A DNA stretch of 27,290 nt from an uncultured Lachnospiraceae bacterium (GTDB lineage Bacteria > Bacillota_A > Clostridia > TANB77 > CAG-508): NCBI GenBank assembly GCA_947165105.1, contig CAMUZC010000012.1, positions 1-27,290 on the forward strand, given 5' to 3'. The notes under the pieces were generated by a model. The model made no database searches. It saw only the letters and a list, made by a program, of their open reading frames with translations, and was not told the origin of the DNA. Below are positions 8,043-13,203 of the stretch, in pieces; within the stretch, counting starts at the first letter, position 1; every line of letters begins with the position of its first letter. A program made the translations under genes and the position numbers.

Positions 8043-8071
8043 ATTATATATTTAATGGTGTGGTTTTTCAA
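8043..8071 (-). promoter_or_regulatory. Promoter of the WYL gene
   Basis: Minus-strand TTGAAA (8066-8071), 17 bases, TATAAT (8043-8048). Transcription should begin near 8036, about 25 bases before the start codon at 8011. Confidence 0.7.
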
Positions 8072-8115
8072 TAGATTTTATAGATTTTTGTGATTGTTTA
8101 TACATTTTGTGACCA
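8071..8115. promoter_or_regulatory. Candidate operator/activator region between WYL gene and RNA A
   Basis: Three ATAGATTTT-like units (8071, 8080, 8100) are followed by GTGACCA between two divergent promoters. The element ACATTTTRTGACCA also occurs at the same distance from the TTGCRT boxes at 9163 and 10294. The binding protein is unknown; the WYL regulator is the natural candidate. Confidence 0.5.
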
Positions 8116-8131
8116 AGCGAGTTGATTTGGA

Positions 8132-8160
8132 TTGCATTAAAGCAATTATCCTGCTATCAT
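8132..8160 (+). promoter_or_regulatory. Promoter of hairpin RNA A
   Basis: TTGCAT (8132-8137), 17 bases, TATCAT (8155-8160). GTGACCA ends exactly 16 bases before the -35. Confidence 0.65.
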
Positions 8161-8166
8161 TATTTA

Positions 8167-8420
8167 TAGTTCAGTGCAATCCCACTTCTTCTTTCGGGAA
8201 GAACAGGATTACCTGGACTACATAGTTTAGAACTGTCAGCTAGAGACTAGATTTAATCTCAGTCTTCTGACCTAAACTAATAATAAGATTGTTCTTTCGG
8301 ATTGTCCCTTTGAGGACCCATTTCCATGCTCAATCTTATTAATACCAAAAGGTTCTAACTCGAAATCCTTACTTCCGCTTTTGCGTGGTAAGGCAGAGTT
8401 AGAATCTTTTAATTTTTTTA
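8167..8420 (+). ncRNA. Multi-hairpin RNA A (four hairpins, own promoter and terminator)
   Basis: No plausible reading frame is present, but four successive hairpins are. The first pairs AGTTCAG (8168) with CTGGACT (8213), then AATCC/GGATT, then TTCTTC/GAAGAA. The second pairs TAGTTTAG (8223) with CTAAACTA (8272), enclosing AGACT/AGTCT. The third pairs AATAAGATTG (8282) with CAATCTTATT (8331), enclosing GTCC/GGAC. The fourth pairs TTCTAACTC (8353) with GAGTTAGAA (8396) and ends in a T-rich tract, so it is the terminator. Hairpins three and four recur at the end of RNA B. The design is a closing stem of 7-10 pairs, an internal loop and a short inner stem. I do not recognise the RNA class. Confidence 0.65.
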
Positions 8421-8471
8421 TTAGCCGTAGATTCTATTGTTTTCGTTTTTATTTTTTAGTAACTTAAAATA

Positions 8472-8830
8472 CTATTCCTTTGCTGTTTGTTGTTGTATTT
8501 CTTTCGTCTTCGTCAATATATCCTTTCCCTTTAATTCTTTTGCATTCATCAAGTATTGAATTAAAATATCTTGTCCAACCTTGTTGTCCATTAATCTTAA
8601 TAATATTACTTTCGTTACCTCTTTATCAACCTTGTGTAAAGTTAGAGCTTTTACCAGCACTCTCTCCAAATCTGTAAATGCCTTTTTCTATTCCTCCATC
8701 CAAACTATTTTACTTAATATTTCCTCTTGTATATCCAAACGTATCTTTTCTGTTTCTTTTCTCGTAACATCCAGCTAAGTTGTAGTCCTTCTCTCGCTTC
8801 TTCCTCTGTCGATGTTTTGTTCCTTCATGA
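8472..8830 (-). pseudogene. Remnants of small related proteins, convergent to RNA A
   Basis: The open frame 8669-8472 encodes 65 residues starting MERVLVKALTLHKVDKE, with VGQDILIQYLMNAKELKGKD near the C-terminal half. Upstream on the same strand, 8688-8766 reads VTRKETEKIRLDIQEEILSK plus six residues and a stop. The stretch before it continues in another frame (TSTEEEAREGLQLSWMLREK), so one or more frameshifts have broken it. The end LDIQEEILSKIVWMEE is nearly the same as the end of a frame at 9705-9782. I do not recognise the family. The pieces look like decayed copies of one small helical protein. Confidence 0.45.
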
Positions 8831-8838
8831 AATAATTT

Positions 8839-8867
8839 TTGACATTTTGTTCATTTTGTAGTATACT
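8839..8867 (+). promoter_or_regulatory. Promoter of hairpin RNA C
   Basis: TTGACA (8839-8844), 17 bases, TATACT (8862-8867). ACATTTTGTTCA overlapping the -35 resembles part of the shared ACATTTTGTGACCA element. Confidence 0.65.
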
Positions 8868-8873
8868 ATTGAT

Positions 8874-8950
8874 GTTAAGAGAAGTTGATATTCGGCTGTG
8901 TCCCTTAATTGAGGACGCGTCAGCGTTGTCAACTTCTCTTATATTATTAT
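8874..8950 (+). ncRNA. Single-hairpin RNA C
   Basis: AAGAGAAGTTGA (8877-8888) pairs perfectly over 12 bases with TCAACTTCTCTT (8929-8940). Inside is a conserved inner hairpin TGTCCCTTAATTGAGGAC (8899-8916), nearly identical to that in RNA B (9535-9552) and close to RNA A (8303-8316). The outer stems of C share no alignment with those of A and B but keep full pairing. A T/A-rich stretch follows. A promoter sits just upstream. Confidence 0.55.
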
Positions 8951-9054
8951 ATCATATAAAATTTTTCTTCCACCTTTTACCTTTGCAATATTTAATAATG
9001 CTTCATAAATTTTACCCTCTTTAGTTTGTAAATATATTTTTTAATTCCCAACCA

Positions 9055-9146
9055 TTTTCTTTTGTTTGATAAAAATATATATTTAATGGAGTAGTTTTTC
9101 AATAGATTTTATAGATTTTCGTGATTGATTGTACATTTTGTGACCA
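9055..9146. repeat. 92-base direct repeat, copy 2 (partner 8024-8115)
   Basis: This copy contains the same operator-like elements as copy 1. Here the leftward WYL-type promoter has no WYL gene behind it, and its -10 reads TATATT. It is an orphan copy made by duplication of the WYL/RNA A control region. Confidence 0.8.
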
Positions 9147-9162
9147 GGTAAGTCGGTTTATC

Positions 9163-9191
9163 TTGCGTTGTTGTAATGAATATGCTACAAT
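9163..9191 (+). promoter_or_regulatory. Promoter of hairpin RNA B
   Basis: TTGCGT (9163-9168), 17 bases, TACAAT (9186-9191). GTGACCA (9140-9146) ends 16 bases before the -35, as in RNA A. Confidence 0.65.
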
Positions 9192-9197
9192 ATTAAA

Positions 9198-9650
9198 AGA
9201 TGCAGCTTTATTGTGGTTGGACAATTGGAGTCCGGTTGTAATAATTGACTGCATAAAGGAATCAGCAATGTTTGGATATTGTATCCATTCATTGAAACCT
9301 GATTCTAAGCCCACTACGGAGCTATATCCGTAAGTCGGCTTTATTACAACATACTACTAGACTTACTTGCTGAAATATACGAATTTGACGTAGTATGTTA
9401 GTATATTAAAGTATGTTTTACTGACCGGCTTTTTAGCTTCAAGTACTTTATTACATACTTTATAGTAGTTGTATAGCACAGACAATTGTAGTCCAAGTAC
9501 AATTAACGCTTTTAATAAGATTGTTCTTTTGGATTGTCCCTTAAATGAGGACCCGTTTCCATGCTCAATCTTATTGATACATAATATTCTAACTCACGTG
9601 CCTTACCGTCGCCTAGGAGTGGTAAAGCAGAGTTAGAATCTTTTGATTTC
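9198..9650 (+). ncRNA. Multi-hairpin RNA B (eight hairpins in a row)
   Basis: Eight consecutive hairpins each have a different closing stem: TTATTGTGGTT/GGTTGTAATAA continuing into GGAC/GTCC (9208-9244, several G-U pairs); GAATCAG/CTGATTC enclosing CAATG/CATTG and TGGATA/TATCCA (9259-9305); AAGCC/GGCTT enclosing TACGGA/TCCGTA (9307-9341); AACATACTAC/GTAGTATGTT (9348-9399); AAAGTATGT/ACATACTTT (9408-9461); AGTTGTA/TACAATT (9467-9504); AATAAGATTG/CAATCTTATT (9514-9575); and ATTCTAACTC/GAGTTAGAAT (9586-9639), followed by a T-rich tract as terminator. The last two match RNA A hairpins three and four; the first six do not match RNA A. A 70-residue frame at 9121-9333 overlaps the stems and is not credible. 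Class not recognised. Confidence 0.65.
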
Positions 9651-9704
9651 TTTTATTAGCAATTGCTTTTATTTATTTTTTTAGTAAATACAAACTAAAT
9701 TTTT

Positions 9705-9907
9705 CTAGTCTTCCATCTCTACTATTTTACTTAATATTTCCTCTTGTGTAATCAAATTCTTCTCTTCGTATTTGTCTATCAAAAATTTATCATTTCTATT
9801 ATTTGATTATTTTTTCGACAAGCTGTCATTACAAGCACAATATCCTCTGTTGTTTGCTTTAATTTTTGCCAATCTAACATAACCACCTCTATTGTTCTTT
9901 CATTCAT
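9705..9907 (-). pseudogene. Frameshifted small protein, convergent to RNA B
   Basis: From ATG 9907 (or 9880) the frame reads MLDWQKLKQTTEDIVLVMTA, continues to IIEMINF and hits a stop. One extra T in a five-T run would restore LIDKYEEKNLITQEEILSKI and then VEMED with a stop at 9705. The restored tail LITQEEILSKIVEMED matches the remnant near 8690. The repaired protein would be about 68 residues and helical. I do not recognise the family. It faces the terminator of RNA B, as the 8472-8830 remnant faces RNA A. Confidence 0.45.
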
Positions 9908-9964
9908 CTTTTATAATTGTAATTCATTTATTAATAATTTCTGTTTCCTTGTAAGTTCCATATT

Positions 9965-10250
9965 CTACATCCTTTCTGAAATTTGTACCGCAACTTGTAT
10001 TACCTCTGCTTCACTTACATACTCTTCACGAATTGAAATTAAGTACTTCATCATAATTTGCTGTTGCTTCCTTGTTTTTAGAATTCTACTTAAGTGCGCA
10101 GCTATATCCGGTCTCTCACCTTGTTTAACCATCTCATTAATTAATTCATCTTGCATTAATCCTACTTTACCTCCTTTAGTTTTCCAACTTTCACTTTCAT
10201 TTCCATTATATAACTCAATAAAACTGTTCTTCAATTATTTCTAACATCTT
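9965..10250 (-). pseudogene. Small helical protein, probably frameshifted at its N-terminus
   Basis: An open frame of 89 residues runs from a TTG at 10234 with a stop just upstream. The preceding sequence reads MLEIIEEQFY in another frame, and a one-base change would join it to ELYNGNESESWKTKGGKVG. The rest (LMQDELINEMVKQGERPDIA, then AHLSRILKTRKQQQIMMKYL) is helical and charged. KQQQIMMKYLISIREEYVS aligns loosely with QDILIQYLMNAKELKGKD of the 8472 remnant, so these appear to be one family. Function unknown. Confidence 0.4.
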
Positions 10251-10293
10251 TATATCTGCCTATACATTTTATGACCATATAAATTTTCACTAC

Positions 10294-10322
10294 TTGCATA
10301 TACCCACAATATATGCTATAAT
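10294..10322 (+). promoter_or_regulatory. Promoter of the 10441 gene, same design as RNAs A and B
   Basis: TTGCAT (10294-10299), 17 bases, TATAAT (10317-10322). TACATTTTATGACCA ends at 10277, exactly 16 bases before the -35. Confidence 0.7.
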
Positions 10323-10328
10323 ATATCT

Positions 10329-10440
10329 ACAATTTAAATATTCAAAAGAACAAGAAAAACTCTTGTACACGGTTAAATCATTAATCGTGATAATTAAAAA
10401 CATTTTATAGATAATGTTTATTTTAAATGGAGGTGTTCTT
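10329..10440 (+). promoter_or_regulatory. Structured 5' leader with three small hairpins
   Basis: The roughly 110-base leader holds ACAAG/CTTGT (10350-10366), CACGGTTAA/TTAATCGTG (10368-10389, one G-U pair) and AAACAT/ATGTTT (10398-10419) before the ribosome site GGAGGTG. It could be a short version of the hairpin arrays or a translational control leader. Confidence 0.45.
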
Positions 10441-10809
10441 ATGAATAATACAATTGCTGAATATTTAAATTGTAGTAAATCTAAGAGTTTCAATGAAACA
10501 CTTTTTTCTTACATAGACAAAAGTGGTCATAAAGACTCAGAGATTTACAATGCGGTGTACATAGATCGTAAGTTATTTTCTAAAATAAGATGTAACGAGA
10601 ATTACATTCCAAGAAAGAATGTAGTAATCAAATTATGTTTTTCCTTAAAGCTTAACAAAGCCGAATTTAACAACTTGTTAAACTCAGCTGGTTACTCTTT
10701 AAGTTCAAACAAATTTGACCTTGTTATCTCTTACTGCTTAGAAAACGCCATTTATGATATAGACATCGTGAACGACTATTTGTATACCAACTGCGGCGCT
10801 ATTCTATAG
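10441..10809 (+). CDS. Small XRE/Cro-like helical protein (122 residues)
   Basis: Start ATG 10441 is chosen for the GGAGGTG site 5-6 bases upstream; an upstream in-frame ATG at 10414 lies in a leader hairpin. The all-helical product reads SFNETLFSYIDKSGHKDSEI, YIDRKLFSKIRCNENYIPRK, VVIKLCFSLKLNKAEFNNLL, SAGYSLSSNKFDLVI. This is a lambda-repressor-like helix set. I remember the same module in Bacillota as a standalone protein and as a C-terminal part of some macro-domain proteins. DNA binding is inferred from the fold only. It shares its promoter design with hairpin RNAs A and B, and is followed by two terminators and the 10901 gene. Confidence 0.65.
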   Translation: MNNTIAEYLNCSKSKSFNETLFSYIDKSGHKDSEIYNAVYIDRKLFSKIRCNENYIPRKNVVIKLCFSLKLNKAEFNNLLNSAGYSLSSNKFDLVISYCLENAIYDIDIVNDYLYTNCGAIL

Positions 10810-10850
10810 CGTTATTTTTTTGTCGCTTTTTAAGCGACCTTTTTTGTTTT
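10797..10850 (+). terminator. Two tandem intrinsic terminators
   Basis: CGCTAT/ATAGCG (10797-10811) overlaps the stop codon and is followed by TTATTTTTTT. GTCGCTT/AAGCGAC (10822-10838) is followed by CTTTTTTTG. Confidence 0.8.
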
Positions 10851-10900
10851 TGTCTGCCTTATAATTTAGATAAATTACAATTATCAAGGAGGAAATGGAT

Positions 10901-11407
10901 ATGAAAATTAATTTATCAAGCTTAATGGGTTTAATAAATGAAAGTGAAAATCAATACTCTTCATTATTATATTCATTAAAGCAACACGTTTTTAACTCAA
11001 CTATTCAAGAGCTTAATGGTACTACTAATATAATTGAAGACAACAAAAAAGATTTCCGAGAGGAAATTGCCGAAGTGGAAAAATTGTCAAGAGAAATTAC
11101 TAAATTAAAAAACATTTTATACGCTAAGAATAATTCTTTCACTTTATCTGACGGTAGAACAATTCAAGCTGCAATAGTTGAAAACAGCAATCTTCGTAAG
11201 CTAAGAGATGGCTTACAAAACTTGCTTCGTTATCGTAATTCTAAACAAAGAGTTACTGAAGTTAATAATTCATATTTTCAAATTCAAGAGATCAATTACA
11301 ATGTTGACGAAGTGAAATCTAGAATATTACAATTAGATACTGCAATCAGAAATACTGATTTTGAGATTTCTAAGCTTAATAGTGTTGAATTTGATGTTGA
11401 ATTATAG
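10901..11407 (+). CDS. DIP1984/septicolysin-like coiled-coil protein
   Basis: ATG 10901 is chosen over the in-frame ATG 10895 because AAGGAGG is only two bases from the latter and eight from the former. The 168-residue product is almost entirely helical. The order of EEIAEVEKLSREITKLKNIL, then NNSFTLSDGRTIQAAIVENS, NLRKLRDGLQNLL, and the closing LQLDTAIRNTDFEISKLN matches the DIP1984 (septicolysin-like) family, which has a long coiled coil and an L-x-DGRT-like turn. The biochemical function of the family is unclear; the old haemolysin name should not be taken literally. It lies behind two terminators, so it may have its own weak promoter (TATAAT at 10859). Confidence 0.6.
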   Translation: MKINLSSLMGLINESENQYSSLLYSLKQHVFNSTIQELNGTTNIIEDNKKDFREEIAEVEKLSREITKLKNILYAKNNSFTLSDGRTIQAAIVENSNLRKLRDGLQNLLRYRNSKQRVTEVNNSYFQIQEINYNVDEVKSRILQLDTAIRNTDFEISKLNSVEFDVEL

Positions 11408-11759
11408 ATTTCATGATTTCGAAGCCTAAATTTAATATTGAGTTCTTGGGTCTGGTTAAGGTATTTTACTGGTTAAATTGAATAAAGAAGTTTTGTGTTT
11501 GTATAATGATGGCAATTAGAGCCTGTATTATACTAACCAAAATGATTGAAAGTTTCAAGCCCTTGCCTTTTTTGAATAACTAATTTTTAAATATATGTGC
11601 TTATATGATTAAAGTTATTTGATTTTTAAGATTATGGTTACTCCCCTGTTTTTATTTATGGGGAGATGGATTAGATTATAGATTATTTTTTATTACAATT
11701 CTTTATGCATTGTGAGATTAATTATTTTAATAGTTATTCGAAAAGGACCAACTGGCAAC
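11408..11759. other. Gene-free stretch before the third hairpin cluster
   Basis: No reading frame, repeat or clear promoter is visible. A hairpin ACTCCCC/TGGGGAG-like (about 11640-11667) has no clear T tract behind it. TTGTGA near 11710 with TTATTC 17 bases later is only a weak promoter candidate for the hairpins beyond. Confidence 0.3.
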
Positions 11760-11963
11760 GAAAATCAACTAGGCGAATGTCCACAGATTCTGATGTTCGC
11801 CGAGGATTGTTGGTATGGAATGTGGTACTGACAAAGCGATGATACTGAAGTTCTGTTGATTTTCTTGAGTGCTGTCCTGTATCTGGAATAGTAGGATAGT
11901 ACGGCTGGCTGGGAAAATACTGTTGGCTCGTAGGGAATTGGACTCTACCAACCAACAGTATTT
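11760..11963. ncRNA. Hairpin cluster E (strand not certain)
   Basis: GAAAATCAAC (11760-11769) pairs perfectly with GTTGATTTTC (11855-11864) and encloses GGCGAA/TTCGCC (11772-11801). Next comes CTGTCCT/AGGATAG (around 11873-11899). Then AAATACTGTTGG (11915-11926) pairs over 12 bases with CCAACAGTATTT (11952-11963), enclosing GTAGGG/CTCTAC. The style (distinct perfect outer stems, inner stems, repeated TGTCC) matches RNAs A-C. Overlapping minus-strand frames of 71-73 residues run through the stems and have no family resemblance. No clear promoter or T tract fixes the strand. Confidence 0.5.
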
Positions 11964-12011
11964 CATATGATAAAATGACTGCAATGTTAAAATTGTACTT
12001 GTTTTATTATG

Positions 12012-12049
12012 AAAAAAGCAAGTACAGTGTTATAGCCTGTACCTGCTTT
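12012..12049 (-). terminator. Intrinsic terminator of the six-gene defence operon
   Basis: On the minus strand AAAGCAGGTACAG pairs with CTGTACTTGCTTT and runs into six T's. It lies about 115 bases past the stop at 12166. Confidence 0.75.
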
Positions 12050-12107
12050 AAGAAGATGTCGATTGAGAGCTGTCCTTTTGGATAGCATCACTCATAGCCA
12101 TCTTCTT
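12050..12107. ncRNA. Hairpin D, same style as RNAs A-C
   Basis: AAGAAGATG (12050-12058) pairs with CATCTTCTT (12099-12107), enclosing GCTGTCC-TTTT-GGATAGC (12069-12086). ATTTACTCTCTTTTTTATC follows on the plus strand, so it could terminate a plus-strand transcript. On the minus strand it would lie in the 3' tail of the defence operon. Which applies is not clear. Confidence 0.4.
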
Positions 12108-12165
12108 ATTTACTCTCTTTTTTATCTTTTGGTTGATTATTACTACTGCTCTGTTGATTCTTGTT

Positions 12166-13116
12166 TCATTTTTTTAAATCATTAGTATATAATAATACCC
12201 TACTATAACTTTGTATTGCATTACTAATATCATCTAATTCCATAGTTTTATTAAACTCCCCATAGCTTATTCCAGCTAAATGTGTTGAACCAATTTTGGT
12301 AGTATAATCTCCGGTAACATACCTAACCTTTCCAATTGTAATCATATTTTTTATTAATTCGTTAAAAAACAATATTAATGTTGCTTTATAATCATATTCA
12401 ACAAAAATATTTGCCAAACTAAATTTATATTGATTTCCAATTTTAGAACTTTTAAGTATATGAACTGCATCACCTTCTTTGAACAATTCTTTTTGTTTTT
12501 CATCGTTTTGTATCTTTATAGAACCAAATCCTGCAAACATGCTTAATCCGTGTTTAAAAGAATTATAATGATTCATTTGACAAAGTTCATTTGCACAAAA
12601 AATAACCCATTCTTTCAAATTATTAATTTGTTTTTCATCAAGCTGTTTATCTGCTCTAGTAGAACCAACTAAAACCATCAGTAAAGTATCCTCTCCATTC
12701 AGTTGATTATTTAACTTTTCAAAATTTCCTTTTGCTATATCGTTAATTATGCTATGATATTCACGTGTTCCAAGTGATGTCAATTCAATTAATGGACATT
12801 TTTCTAATGCTGCATGAGCAATAAACAGCCTCATAAACGTTTCTAAACAATGGTAATATGTTTCAACTATCTCACATTTGGCGTACTTTTTTAATTCATT
12901 TGAGCCAACAAATTCATCGGTTCTAAATTTTAGTTTTCCAATCTTCATTTCACTTGATTTCAATCTGCTTATATATTCATCTATTTCTGATAACAAATCT
13001 ATCAATACAACTAATTTTCCATCAAAATAATCTGTCATATAATCTCTATAAAACATTATATTCAATTCATCTTCTTGTCCATCAACTAAATTTTCTTTTG
13101 GTCCTAATAAAGCCAT
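12166..13116 (-). CDS. Uncharacterised 316-residue helical protein, last gene of defence operon
   Basis: I do not recognise the family. The product is soluble and mostly helical. It contains FMRLFIAHAALEK (around residues 94-106), where R-x4-H matches the HEPN-type RNase motif spacing, and NHYNSFKHGLSMFAGFG (around 181-197), a Y-N-x-x-K-H-G motif of a kind seen in helical HEPN-like proteins. The polar residue usual after the motif Arg is absent, so this is a hint and not a call. A C-terminal part (GSTHLAGISYGEF) may be strand-rich. GAGGGTG lies upstream of the ATG. It follows the KAP NTPase gene by 87 bases. In that setting it may be an effector or partner of the NTPase. Confidence 0.55.
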   Translation of the reverse strand: MALLGPKENLVDGQEDELNIMFYRDYMTDYFDGKLVVLIDLLSEIDEYISRLKSSEMKIGKLKFRTDEFVGSNELKKYAKCEIVETYYHCLETFMRLFIAHAALEKCPLIELTSLGTREYHSIINDIAKGNFEKLNNQLNGEDTLLMVLVGSTRADKQLDEKQINNLKEWVIFCANELCQMNHYNSFKHGLSMFAGFGSIKIQNDEKQKELFKEGDAVHILKSSKIGNQYKFSLANIFVEYDYKATLILFFNELIKNMITIGKVRYVTGDYTTKIGSTHLAGISYGEFNKTMELDDISNAIQSYSRVLLYTNDLKK

Positions 13117-13203
13117 TATATCACACCCTCTTTTTTAATCATTTACATACACTATCGTCTTTTTATAAATCATGTTTTTTATAAAAAAACACAGAAATAC
13201 TCT

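Larger units (their letters stand above)
8024..8115. repeat. 92-base direct repeat, copy 1 (partner 9055-9146)
   Basis: Copy 1 and copy 2 align without gaps at an offset of 1031 bases, with about seven mismatches by eye. The repeat covers the WYL promoter, two tandem ATAGATTTT units (8071-8079 and 8080-8088), ATACATTTT (8100-8108) and GTGACCA (8109-8115). The -35 and -10 boxes of RNAs A and B keep the same offset beyond it. Confidence 0.85.

Noticed and set aside
8012..8071. Longer WYL protein starting at 8071
   Set aside because: That ATG overlaps the -35 box of the gene's own promoter, upstream of the likely transcript start. The ATG at 8011 has a good ribosome site.
8839..9024. 61-residue plus-strand frame
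   Set aside because: It overlaps the promoter and hairpin of RNA C and has no coding character.
9121..9333. 70-residue plus-strand reading frame
   Set aside because: It covers the promoter and first three hairpins of RNA B, has no ribosome site and no protein-like pattern. The paired arms explain the sequence better.
8167..9650. CRISPR array
   Set aside because: There are no regularly spaced identical direct repeats and no cas genes. The units are hairpins with different stems.
8167..9650. Type III toxin-antitoxin RNA (ToxI-like)
   Set aside because: Those carry tandem near-identical repeats just before a toxin gene on the same strand. Here the hairpins differ and the small frames lie on the opposite strand.
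8167..9650. Retron or group II intron
   Set aside because: No reverse transcriptase is encoded anywhere in the window, and no domain V-like hairpin was seen.
11734..11984. Two overlapping minus-strand frames of 71-73 residues
   Set aside because: They run through the hairpin stems of cluster E in two frames and show no start signal or family resemblance.
8167..12107. Integron attC sites
   Set aside because: The stem ends do not show the RYYYAAC/GTTRRRY pair, there is no integrase, and no cassette genes lie between the hairpins.
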